From Flavobacterium luteum (GTDB taxonomy: Bacteria; Bacteroidota; Bacteroidia; Flavobacteriales; Flavobacteriaceae), in contig NZ_WAEM01000005.1 of the NCBI RefSeq assembly GCF_008806775.1, positions 1 to 64,000 on the forward strand: a stretch of 64,000 nucleotides of DNA, in the 5' to 3' direction. Below are positions 8,695 to 17,426 of the stretch, piece by piece. A program made the position numbers and the translations under genes. Below the pieces are notes generated by a model, which searched no databases, was not told the DNA's origin, and saw only the letters and a list, made by a program, of their open reading frames with translations. How positions within the stretch are numbered: the stretch's first letter is position 1; the number at the start of each line of letters is the position of its first letter.

Positions 8695-10455
8695 ATGAAA
8701 TATAAAAAAAACTGCTATCGCGTATTCCTTTTTGCACTTCTTTCTTTTGTTTATGTAGCTAAAGCTCAAAAAATAGCAATTCCTATAAGTTCCTACGGAA
8801 CTTGGGATCGTGGCGAAGGGATTGACGATTATGATAATCCAAAAGCCGATTTTGTGATGGGAATAGAAGTAGGTGCACGTTGGGCGGATGTACAACCAAA
8901 CGGGCCAAATAAATTTGATTTTTCTGTTTTTCAAAATACATTAGATAGAGCTGCAAAATATCATAAAATAGTTAAAATGAGTATTAATGTTGGAGGAGAC
9001 GCTCCAATGTGGCTTTTTAAAAATGGTGTTCCTTTAGTGAATGTAAAAAGTAATAAACCCAAGAATGATAAATATGCAGATTCCAATCCCTATTATTTGA
9101 ATGAAACCTATAAAAATTATTATTTCGAACTGATTAAGCAGTTTTCGCTATTTTTGAGAAATCAACCAAAAAATAAATTTGATTGCATCTCATTTGTACA
9201 AGTAAAAACAGGTTCGACAGGCGATGAAGAACCTTACAAAGGCAATCCTTATAATAAAACATATATAATTCCTGAAGATAAATGGGAAGCATTTCGCCTA
9301 GAATCTTTCACTCAATTTAAAAAATATTTCAATGATGTATCCGATCGTCAGATTGTTTTAACATTCAATAATGTAGATCCTGAAAAACAGCCCGAAGCTT
9401 TCAATTGGGTGATGACAAAAATAGACCCTAAAATTGGTTTTGGTTTAAAAGGAGGTGCATATAATAGGGGTCATCATTTAACTGGTGAGCAATCGTTCAA
9501 AAAGCAATGGACACCTTATTTGATTAATCCAAAAGGAATGAAGCTCTTCTCAGCTTCAGAAATGGATCAATCTTGGCAAAAGCCTATTTTTAATATAAAT
9601 AAAGAACTTGGTTTTTATTGGGCAGCATTGGGTGCCATCAATACCGGACTTTCGTCAACCAATATGTCTAAAGGAGCCATCCAATTTGGTTATGAACACA
9701 AGGAGATTAGCGATATTTTTAGAATGTACAATAAATATGCCCAGCAAGTTTATCCTGCAACTGCAACGGCAGCAGTTTGTGTATTTCATGAAGGTCTTAA
9801 TGTAGCAGACAAAGTCAAATTTCCCGAAAGCAAATTTGGAAATGCCAATGCAAAGAATTTAGATCGGTATGCCGCTATTTGTAATGATTCCATCTACAAA
9901 AGTCACGGTGCAAAAATGGATGATTTAGAAGCTGCGGCTATAGGGCAAGTAAACCAAAGGGAAAAACAAACAGGGTATAATGATGCTGGATGGGACATTG
10001 CTGAAGGAAATTACGAACGATTTCTAACTCAAATTAATCCAGATGAAACATCGATAGGACTATTTAGAGTACGTGGAGCCATTGATAAAAAATCCTCGAA
10101 GTACGATCGGTTTGCACGTTCGTTTGAAAATGCAACGGATAAAAACACGATGTATTTTAAATTTGATGATGAGATGTTTGCCAATTCTAAACCCAAAAAA
10201 TTAAAATTCACCATTACTTGGTTGGATAAAAACGTAGGTTCTACTTGGTCCTTACAATACAACAATGGAAAACAAATGAAAACCGTTCTTGAAGTAAAAG
10301 GAAAAGGAGATAATAAATGGAAGACTCAGATTGTGGATGTAGCCGATATGTCATTAGATCATAGTGGACCGTTACAATCTGATTTTGTTTTGGTAAATAC
10401 CGATAAAACAGATGATATATTTAACGGCATTGAAGTAGATATTCAAAGAAATTAA
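8695..10455 (+). CDS. Clan-A-like glycoside hydrolase paralogue 2, short form
   Basis: A 586-residue paralogue of the preceding gene, starting 13 bp after it, so the two are surely co-transcribed. It shares YGTWDRGEGI, FVQVKTGSTGDE (Glu178), GLKGGAYNRGHHL and LFSASEMDQSW (Glu289), in the same order and spacing. It has a signal peptide (VYVAKAQ) but stops at FNGIEVDIQRN and lacks the sorting tail. It should therefore stay periplasmic or membrane-associated, while its neighbour goes to the surface. The conserved C-terminal block FENATDKNTMYFKFDDEMF and the beta-sandwich after it are retained. An 88-bp gap precedes the next paralogue. Predicted activity: hydrolysis of a beta-glycosidic, probably galactose-containing, linkage in oligosaccharides brought in by the cell. 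Family membership is not proven from sequence alone. Confidence 0.72.
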   Translation: MKYKKNCYRVFLFALLSFVYVAKAQKIAIPISSYGTWDRGEGIDDYDNPKADFVMGIEVGARWADVQPNGPNKFDFSVFQNTLDRAAKYHKIVKMSINVGGDAPMWLFKNGVPLVNVKSNKPKNDKYADSNPYYLNETYKNYYFELIKQFSLFLRNQPKNKFDCISFVQVKTGSTGDEEPYKGNPYNKTYIIPEDKWEAFRLESFTQFKKYFNDVSDRQIVLTFNNVDPEKQPEAFNWVMTKIDPKIGFGLKGGAYNRGHHLTGEQSFKKQWTPYLINPKGMKLFSASEMDQSWQKPIFNINKELGFYWAALGAINTGLSSTNMSKGAIQFGYEHKEISDIFRMYNKYAQQVYPATATAAVCVFHEGLNVADKVKFPESKFGNANAKNLDRYAAICNDSIYKSHGAKMDDLEAAAIGQVNQREKQTGYNDAGWDIAEGNYERFLTQINPDETSIGLFRVRGAIDKKSSKYDRFARSFENATDKNTMYFKFDDEMFANSKPKKLKFTITWLDKNVGSTWSLQYNNGKQMKTVLEVKGKGDNKWKTQIVDVADMSLDHSGPLQSDFVLVNTDKTDDIFNGIEVDIQRN

Positions 10456-10543
10456 AAGATAGAACATAGCCATAAATGAGTATTAATAGGTATAATTTTT
10501 TTATTGTACCTAAAATCTTGAGTTTAAAATAAAAATTTTTAAG

Positions 10544-12601
10544 ATGAAAAAACTAACTTTTAAATATTGCATATTCTTCGTTCTAATGGTTTCAAGTTTG
10601 AAAACAATACAAGCACAATCTTTACCGATTTCTAGTTATGGCGTTTGGGACAGAGGCGGTAAAATCACTGATTTCTCTAAAAGCAATGTCGATTTTGTTA
10701 TGGGTATTGAGGCGAGTGCAAAATGGGAAGATATTGAACATGTTAAGGGAACCTTTAATTTTTCTTCTTTACAAACAGAAATAGACAAAGCCTATACTAA
10801 TAATAAACCAATCAGACTAAGTGTGGAGGTAGGGCCAGATGCACCACTTTGGATGTACAAAGGAGAACCCTACTCAGGTGGTATTACTTATCCACAAGTT
10901 GAAAAGGTAACGACCAGTGGTGGAAATGATAAACCCTTCTGGCCTTTTTATCCAGAATATTTAAGCCAAACGTATCAAGATTATTTATGGATATTTTTAA
11001 GTAAATTTTCCGATTTTCTAAGAAATCAACCTCAAAGGAAATTTTCAAAAATAGCATTTGTTCAAGTAAAAACGGGTTGTACCGGCGACGAAGTTCCTTT
11101 TAAAGGGAATGTTGATAATAACCTTTATGATATATCAAACAAAGATTGGTATGATTTTCGTTTGACCGTTTTTGGAAAATACAAACAATACTTTAATGAT
11201 GTACCGAATAATCCAATAGTTTTATCGTTCAATAACATTGACCCATCAGACCCTAATGAAGTATATGCTTGGGATTGGATTACTACTCAAATTGACACTA
11301 AAATCGGTTTCGGTATAAAAGGAGGGGCATTCAATAGAGGCCATCATTTGAGTGGGGAGCAAAGCTACAAGGAATCTCTGCACCAATATTTGGTCAATCC
11401 TAAATTACCAATAAAAACATTTTCGGCATCAGAAATGGACGGAACTACTCAAGATACCTATTTTCAAATCTGTGAAGATATGAGTTATTATTGGGCAGCA
11501 CTTGGTGGTATCAATGTAGGCTTATCAACCAATAATTTAAACGCTGTCGCGATGGATTATGCAATAAACAATCCAATTGGTACAGATACCTTTAGAATGT
11601 TTACCAGATACGCTCAACAGGTTTATGCAGCGACCGCAACCACCGCTTTTTCTATATTTCACGATGGCTTAAATTCAGCAGATACAGCAAGATTTCCTGA
11701 AAAAGATTTTGGAAATACGAAAGCAACTATGGACAACACCGATCGCTATGTGAAGATATGTCAAGCTTATGCCAGCAGAGGAGCAAGAATGGATGATTTA
11801 GCTGCAGTTGTTCAAGGGCAAGTATATCAAAGAGCCCGCCAAACAGGGTTGAATGATGCCGGTTGGAATATTGCGGAAGGAAATATTGAACGCTTTTTTA
11901 CACAAATTAATCCTAATGACACCTCCATCGGGTTGTTTAGAGTGCGGGGAACCATAACGGCAAGTTCCTCAAAATATGATCGATTTGCCCGTTCTTTCGA
12001 GAATAGTAGCGGTAAAAACACCATGTATTTTAAATTTGACCCGGAGGTATTTACCAATTCAATCCCTAAAAGTCTGCAATTCAAAATCATTTGGTTGGAT
12101 AAAACAAAAGGTTCAACCTGGGCTTTTAAATACAAATCCCCACAAGGAATAAAAGAGGCAAAACAAGTTACGGGAATAGGTGACAATAATTGGAAAGAAG
12201 AAACTTTTACCATAACCGATGCCATTGTGGACCAAAGTGGTGATTATGGTTCCGATTTTACGCTTGTCAATACAGACACGGTAGACGATATTTTTAATGG
12301 CATTGAAGTAGGTATCGAAAGAACAACTTTGCCTTTGTCCGTTGGCTCGAATACAATACATCCAGCAGATTTTATTTCATTTTTCAAACAAAATGAATTC
12401 AAAGCCAACATTAATTTTAATACGAATTCAAAAGCGAACATTAAACTTTTTAACCTCAATGGAAGTCTAATGATGTCAGAAGACGTTATATTGAAAGCAG
12501 GGAATAATTTCTTCTCCAAGACTTTGTCGATTTCTTCAGGAGTTTATATTGCAGTATTAAAATTGGAGGGTAAATCCATATCTCAAAAAGTAATTAAATA
12601 A
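10544..12601 (+). CDS. Clan-A-like glycoside hydrolase paralogue 3, long form with T9SS tail
   Basis: A 685-residue paralogue with signal peptide (LKTIQAQ) and T9SS tail (IKLFNLNGSLMMSEDV, GVYIAVLKLEG). The C-terminal half is very close to paralogue 1 (for example the FTNSIPKSLQFKIIWLDK segment is identical), while the N-terminal half is more diverged. Candidate catalytic Glu183 sits in FVQVKTGCTGDE and Glu297 in TFSASEMDGTTQD. The usual Q/E-S-W after SEMD is replaced by GTTQD, and there is an insert near residues 108-125 (GGITYPQVEKVTTSGG). These changes line the predicted active-site mouth, so its substrate or bond may differ from that of paralogue 1. An 88-bp gap separates it from paralogue 2, and paralogue 4 starts 16 bp downstream. 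Confidence 0.72.
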   Translation: MKKLTFKYCIFFVLMVSSLKTIQAQSLPISSYGVWDRGGKITDFSKSNVDFVMGIEASAKWEDIEHVKGTFNFSSLQTEIDKAYTNNKPIRLSVEVGPDAPLWMYKGEPYSGGITYPQVEKVTTSGGNDKPFWPFYPEYLSQTYQDYLWIFLSKFSDFLRNQPQRKFSKIAFVQVKTGCTGDEVPFKGNVDNNLYDISNKDWYDFRLTVFGKYKQYFNDVPNNPIVLSFNNIDPSDPNEVYAWDWITTQIDTKIGFGIKGGAFNRGHHLSGEQSYKESLHQYLVNPKLPIKTFSASEMDGTTQDTYFQICEDMSYYWAALGGINVGLSTNNLNAVAMDYAINNPIGTDTFRMFTRYAQQVYAATATTAFSIFHDGLNSADTARFPEKDFGNTKATMDNTDRYVKICQAYASRGARMDDLAAVVQGQVYQRARQTGLNDAGWNIAEGNIERFFTQINPNDTSIGLFRVRGTITASSSKYDRFARSFENSSGKNTMYFKFDPEVFTNSIPKSLQFKIIWLDKTKGSTWAFKYKSPQGIKEAKQVTGIGDNNWKEETFTITDAIVDQSGDYGSDFTLVNTDTVDDIFNGIEVGIERTTLPLSVGSNTIHPADFISFFKQNEFKANINFNTNSKANIKLFNLNGSLMMSEDVILKAGNNFFSKTLSISSGVYIAVLKLEGKSISQKVIK

Positions 12602-12617
12602 TAAAAGCCAAATAAAT

Positions 12618-14378
12618 ATGAAAATGAAAAAAAACAGATTTAATTTAAGTTTACCGTTTGTTGTACTCTTTTTTTGTTTCATTATATCACAAGCACAAAA
12701 AGTTGCGGTTCCCATAAGTTCTTATGGAGTATGGGATCGTGGAGGAGGAGTTGAAGACTATTCCGATCCGAAGGCCGACTTTGTATTGGGAATAGAAGTA
12801 TCGGCTACATGGGCAGAGGTTCAGCCTAATGGGCCGGGAAAATTTGACTTTTCTGAATTTCAAAAAGTGTTAGATAAGGCCGCGATGTATCATAAAATAG
12901 TCAAGGTAAGTGTTAATGTAGGGCCTAATTCACCCTTATGGCTCTATGATAATGGTGTGCCATTGGTAAAAGTAATTAGCGATAAACCTGAAAAACATGC
13001 TGTAAAATTTGCCAATTACCCCTATTACTTAAATGAAACACACAAAAAATATTATTTTGAATTGATAAAACAATTCTCACTTTTCTTAAGAAATCAGCCC
13101 AAAAATAAGTTTGATTGTATTGCCTTTGTGCAGGTAAAAACAGGTGCTACCGGTGACGAAGCACCATACAAAGGGGAACCTGAAGATGGAAAGTTTGCCA
13201 TTAATAAAAAGACAGAATGGGAAAAATATCGTTTGGAGGCATTTGCACAATTTAAGAAGTATTTTAATGATGTAGCCGATAGACAGATTGTTTTAACATT
13301 TAACAATGTTGACCCGGTAAAACACCCCATTGCCTACAATTGGGTAATGAATACAATCGACCCGAAAATTGGTTTTGGCATTAAAGGCGGTGCCTATAAT
13401 AGAGGACATCATTTAACGGGCGAACAATCTTTCAAGGAACAATGGAATCCTTATTTGATCAATCCGAAAGGGATGAAACTGTTCTCAGCTTCTGAAATGG
13501 ATGAATCATGGAGGCAACCAATATTTAATATTAATACAGAATTAGGATTTTATTGGTCAGCTTTAAGTGGAATTAATACAGGATTATCGTCTTATAATTG
13601 CTCTAAAAAAGCCATTCAATATGCCTTGGGACATCCTGAAATTAGAGACATTTTTAAAATGTACAACAAATATGCACAACAGGTCTATCCAGCCTCTGCC
13701 ACTACGGCTTTTTCCGTTTTTCATGAAGGTCTAAATGCTGCCGATACGATTAAGTTTTCTGAGAAAACATTCGGTAAAGCAAAAGAGAAAAATCTGGAAC
13801 GCTATACCAATATTTGTAATGCCTATGCGTCAAGAGGAGCAAAAATGGACGATTTGGAATCAGCCACCATAGGTCAAGTCAACCAACGGGAGAGACAAAA
13901 GGGTTATAATGATGTTGGATGGGACATTGCTGAAGGGAATTACGAACGTTTCTTAACACAGATAAATCCCGACAAAACGTCTATCGGGTTATTTCGAGTT
14001 CATGGAACAATTGATAAAAAATCCACTAAATACGACCGATTTGCTCGTTCCTTTGAAAATGCAACCGGCAAAAACGCCATGTATTTTAAATTTGATGATG
14101 AGATGTTTGCCGCTTCAAAACCCAAAAGTTTAAAATTTACCATAATTTGGTTGGATAAAAATGCAGGTTCAACTTGGGCATTAAAATACAATAAAGGAAT
14201 GAATACGGCTCTTGAGGTAAAAGGCAAAGGAGATGATAAATGGAAAACGGCTGTTATTGATGTCGCAGATATTGAGTTAAATCATAAAGGCGAGTTGGGT
14301 TCCGATTTTATTTTGGTTAATACAGATAATGTTGATGATATTTTTAATGGCATTGAAGTAGATATTCAAAGAAAGTAG
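12618..14378 (+). CDS. Clan-A-like glycoside hydrolase paralogue 4, short form
   Basis: A 586-residue paralogue, the same length as paralogue 2 and clearly its closest relative here. It shares the IFNINxELGFYW segment, the GPGKFDFSEFQ opening and an ending at FNGIEVDIQRK without a sorting tail. Signal peptide ends CFIISQAQ. Motifs: FVQVKTGATGDE (Glu181), GIKGGAYNRGHHL and LFSASEMDESW (Glu293). It starts 16 bp after paralogue 3. A periplasmic enzyme is expected. Together with paralogues 1-3 it completes a long-short-long-short array that looks like duplication of a two-gene unit. A sulfatase follows 28 bp downstream, so hydrolysis and desulfation steps are probably co-expressed. A two-codon alternative start exists (MKMKKN). 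Confidence 0.72.
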   Translation: MKMKKNRFNLSLPFVVLFFCFIISQAQKVAVPISSYGVWDRGGGVEDYSDPKADFVLGIEVSATWAEVQPNGPGKFDFSEFQKVLDKAAMYHKIVKVSVNVGPNSPLWLYDNGVPLVKVISDKPEKHAVKFANYPYYLNETHKKYYFELIKQFSLFLRNQPKNKFDCIAFVQVKTGATGDEAPYKGEPEDGKFAINKKTEWEKYRLEAFAQFKKYFNDVADRQIVLTFNNVDPVKHPIAYNWVMNTIDPKIGFGIKGGAYNRGHHLTGEQSFKEQWNPYLINPKGMKLFSASEMDESWRQPIFNINTELGFYWSALSGINTGLSSYNCSKKAIQYALGHPEIRDIFKMYNKYAQQVYPASATTAFSVFHEGLNAADTIKFSEKTFGKAKEKNLERYTNICNAYASRGAKMDDLESATIGQVNQRERQKGYNDVGWDIAEGNYERFLTQINPDKTSIGLFRVHGTIDKKSTKYDRFARSFENATGKNAMYFKFDDEMFAASKPKSLKFTIIWLDKNAGSTWALKYNKGMNTALEVKGKGDDKWKTAVIDVADIELNHKGELGSDFILVNTDNVDDIFNGIEVDIQRK

Positions 14379-14406
14379 AATAGTATTGTATCATAAATTC
14401 AAAAAA

Positions 14407-15999
14407 ATGAAAAAAAGTTTTTATTTGTTGGCATACAGTTTGTTTTTAATGGTCTTTTTTTTGCGTTCTGCAGATGGGAAAGCTCAAAATAAGCGACCTA
14501 ATATACTTGTTATAATGGGGGATGATATCTCACGAAATAGTATGGGAGTATATGGAAGCAAGTACATCAATACACCTAATTTTGATCGAATCGCAAATGA
14601 AGGAGCACTTTTTACCAATGCCTATGTTTGCAACCCAAAATGCTCTCCATCAAGAGCTTGTTTCCTAACAGGCAGGTATTCTTGGCAATTGGAAGAAGCC
14701 GCAAATCATATTCCAGTTATGCCGGCAAAATGGAAATTTTATCCTGAGTTATTAGAGAAAAGTGGTTATGCGATAGGTTTTACAGGAAAAGGTTGGGGTC
14801 CAGGAGTGTATTACGGTGAACACAATCCTGCAGGTTGGGAATTTAATGATATATCACTTACGCCTCCTTATAAGGGAATTAGTAAACAAGATTATGCGTC
14901 TAACTTCGAGGCATTTCTAACCAAAAGAGACACTGAAAAGCCCTTCTGCTTTTGGTTTGGAACTCATGAAGCGCATCGTAAATACGAAAAGGATTCTTAT
15001 AAGAAAGAGAATAAAGATTTAAGTAAAGTTACTGTTCAAGCCTTTTTCCCAGACAATGAATTGGTTCGAGGCGATTTGGCCGATTATGGAGTAGAAGTGG
15101 AGTACCACGATCGTCAAATAGGATTAGCATTGGCCTCTTTAGAAAAAAGAGGTTTGTTAGACAATACGATAATTATTGCAACCTCAGATCAAGGAATGCC
15201 TTTCCCACATGTAAAAGGACAAATTTATGATGAAGATTTTCACGAAGCTTTTGTAGTACGATGGGGTGACAAAATTATTCCAGGAAGAGTCGTTACCGAT
15301 TATATCAACTTCCCAGATGTTGCACCCACAATTATGGAAGCAGCTGGTCTAAAACCCGATAAGCAAATGACAGGCAAGAGTTTTCTGGATGCCTTACTTT
15401 CAGAAAAATCGGGACGAATTGATGAAAAACGTTCCTATTCATTAATTGGAAAAGAACGTCACGATAACGGAACCAGTGATGGGAATCAAATTGCTGTTAG
15501 CTATCCCGTAAGGGCAATTAGAACCGATAAATATTTATACTGCCACAATTACAAACCAGACAGATGGCCAGTTGGAGATCCTGAATTCAACTATAACAAT
15601 TGTGATGATTCGCCAACAAAATCGTATTTAACTAGTTTAAAAGAAGGGGACAAAGATTATAATTATTTTTCATTATCTTTTGGAAAACGCCCAGCAGATG
15701 AGCTGTTTGATTTAGAAAAAGATCCCGATTGTGTTAATAATCTTGCATCCGACCTTCAATATGCTTTCTTAATCAAGGAATTGAAAGCGAAGATGGAAAC
15801 CGATTTAAAAAAGCAAAAAGACCCTAGAATACTTGGCAAAGGTGACATTTTTGATTACTATCCACAGATTCGTGAGGAAAAAATAAAAAAACTGTATAAG
15901 GACAAATATTATAATATGTTTGACAAGTTTTTTGAAGTATTTGGTAAAAAAACAGTTCCAGTACCTGCAGGTTTTGTTGAAAAAGATGGAGAAAATTAA
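14407..15999 (+). CDS. S1-type sulfatase 3
   Basis: A 530-residue secreted sulfatase. I place the start at the ATG at 14407, which directly begins a signal peptide (KKSFYLLAYSLFLMVFF). A TTG at 14386 would only add charged residues. Motifs in order: metal strand ILVIMGDDISRNSMGVYG, maturation motif KCSPSRACFLTGRYSW with the formylglycine Cys at residue 79, and a catalytic-region GTHEAHRKYE. A second metal segment (IATSDQGMPFPHVKG) has Gln where most family members have Asn after the Asp (DQG rather than DNG), a known variation in some S1 subfamilies. It shares a C-terminal FDLEKDPDCVNNL block with other sulfatases. It lies between hydrolase paralogue 4 and sulfatase 4 (6-bp gap), in one apparent operon. 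Confidence 0.88.
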   Translation: MKKSFYLLAYSLFLMVFFLRSADGKAQNKRPNILVIMGDDISRNSMGVYGSKYINTPNFDRIANEGALFTNAYVCNPKCSPSRACFLTGRYSWQLEEAANHIPVMPAKWKFYPELLEKSGYAIGFTGKGWGPGVYYGEHNPAGWEFNDISLTPPYKGISKQDYASNFEAFLTKRDTEKPFCFWFGTHEAHRKYEKDSYKKENKDLSKVTVQAFFPDNELVRGDLADYGVEVEYHDRQIGLALASLEKRGLLDNTIIIATSDQGMPFPHVKGQIYDEDFHEAFVVRWGDKIIPGRVVTDYINFPDVAPTIMEAAGLKPDKQMTGKSFLDALLSEKSGRIDEKRSYSLIGKERHDNGTSDGNQIAVSYPVRAIRTDKYLYCHNYKPDRWPVGDPEFNYNNCDDSPTKSYLTSLKEGDKDYNYFSLSFGKRPADELFDLEKDPDCVNNLASDLQYAFLIKELKAKMETDLKKQKDPRILGKGDIFDYYPQIREEKIKKLYKDKYYNMFDKFFEVFGKKTVPVPAGFVEKDGEN

Positions 16000-16005
16000 T
16001 TAAAA

Positions 16006-17415
16006 ATGAACATAATAATGACTACAAGAAAAATACTAGCTTTTGCAATTTTGCTGACTTCACTTTCGATAAATGCACAAGAAATAAAAAACTCTAAAAA
16101 ACCTAATATTATCTTCATATTAGCCGATGATATGGGCTATAATGAGTTGGGTTGTTATGGTGGAAAAGTAATTGAAACCCCAAATATTGATCAATTGGCA
16201 AAAGAGGGAATGAAGTTTTCCAATCATTATACTGGGTCTAATATTTGTGCTCCATCGAGATGTGCTTTAATGACAGGCAAGCATACGGGGCATACCTTTA
16301 TACGAGACAATAGAGCACTTCCTTACGAAGGTAACGAGCCCATACCAGCAAGTGAAATTACAGTTGCTGAACTATTAAAGACTGCGGGATATACTACTGG
16401 AGCTTTTGGGAAATGGGGGCTTGGGTATCCTGCTTCGGAAGGATCTCCAAACAATCAGGGTTTTGACCAGTTTTTTGGCTATAACGGACAGATTCATGCC
16501 CATAATTATTTTACCTCATACTTACGCAAAAATGACTTAGTAGAATTAAATTCAAATATGGACATTCCGTTTTCCGCTTATAGTGCAGATCTGATTAAAG
16601 ATAGAGCCTTAGAGTTTGTTGAACTCAATAAAAACAAACCCTTTTTCATGTATTTTTGTCCTACATTACCTCATGAGCCATACCACCAGCCGGATGATAA
16701 AACTTTAGAGTATTATGGCAAAAAAACCGGATTTCCTGTTGGAGAAGCCCATTCTGAAGAATTCAGCGTTCCTAAATATGCTGCGTTGTCATCAAGATTA
16801 GATCAGCAAGTAGGCGAGATTGTGGCTAAATTAAAAGAAATGAACCTCTTGGATAATACACTCATTATTTTTGCGAGTGACAATGGTACTGCTCTCCGTC
16901 CAGAGGAAGATAGCTATTTGCATACTGCTGGAGATTTAAGAGGTCGAAAATCTGAAGTGTATGAAGGAGGTATTAAAACCCCGTTAATTGCGTATTGGAA
17001 AGGGAAAATTATTCCGGGAAGTAGTAGTGAACTTATTTCTGCATTTTGGGATTTCTTGCCCACTTGTGCCGAAATTGTAAATGTGAAAACCCCTGATAAT
17101 ATCGATGGTATTTCTTATTTACCAACTCTTTTAGGTATTAAAGGTAAACAACAAACACATGAATATTTGTATTGGGAGCGCAACCAGTGTCAAGCTATCA
17201 GAAAAGGGGATATGAAAGCCGATATTTTTTATGATAAAGCCACTCAAAAACAAAAAGTTGAAATTTATAATCTTGCCAAAGATCCTTACGAGAAAAAGGA
17301 TTTAGCTGATGCAATGCCAGAACTTAAAGAGGAGTTTGTTAAATTAGCTCAAACCGCCAGAATAGAATCTGAAATTTTCCCATTAATTAAAAAGAATAAA
17401 AAACCAAAAAAATAA
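16006..17415 (+). CDS. S1-type sulfatase 4
   Basis: A 469-residue secreted sulfatase starting 6 bp after sulfatase 3. An ATG at 16018 is an alternative start that trims four residues. Signal peptide ends LSINAQ. Motifs: IFILADDMGYNELGCYGG (metal), ICAPSRCALMTGKHTGHT with Cys81 as the formylglycine precursor, GKWGLGYPASEGSPNNQ, and IFASDNGTALRP (metal). It resembles sulfatase 1 most closely (shared GHTFIRDN/GHTSIRGN, GFDxFFGYNxQxxAH and GDLRGxKxxVYEGGI-type segments), so the two probably act on similar sulfate positions. The C-terminus is lysine-rich (IKKNKKPKK). The next sulfatase starts 12 bp downstream. Confidence 0.9.
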   Translation: MNIIMTTRKILAFAILLTSLSINAQEIKNSKKPNIIFILADDMGYNELGCYGGKVIETPNIDQLAKEGMKFSNHYTGSNICAPSRCALMTGKHTGHTFIRDNRALPYEGNEPIPASEITVAELLKTAGYTTGAFGKWGLGYPASEGSPNNQGFDQFFGYNGQIHAHNYFTSYLRKNDLVELNSNMDIPFSAYSADLIKDRALEFVELNKNKPFFMYFCPTLPHEPYHQPDDKTLEYYGKKTGFPVGEAHSEEFSVPKYAALSSRLDQQVGEIVAKLKEMNLLDNTLIIFASDNGTALRPEEDSYLHTAGDLRGRKSEVYEGGIKTPLIAYWKGKIIPGSSSELISAFWDFLPTCAEIVNVKTPDNIDGISYLPTLLGIKGKQQTHEYLYWERNQCQAIRKGDMKADIFYDKATQKQKVEIYNLAKDPYEKKDLADAMPELKEEFVKLAQTARIESEIFPLIKKNKKPKK

Positions 17416-17426
17416 ACCTTTAGTCA

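Noticed and set aside
11827..12225. Minus-strand open frames opposite the hydrolase genes (also near 7931, 8225, 10029, 12113, 12244, 14000)
   Set aside because: They recur at equivalent places opposite each paralogue and are shadows of conserved codons. They have no signal or family features.
14386..14406. TTG start for sulfatase 3
   Set aside because: The ATG at 14407 begins the signal peptide directly.
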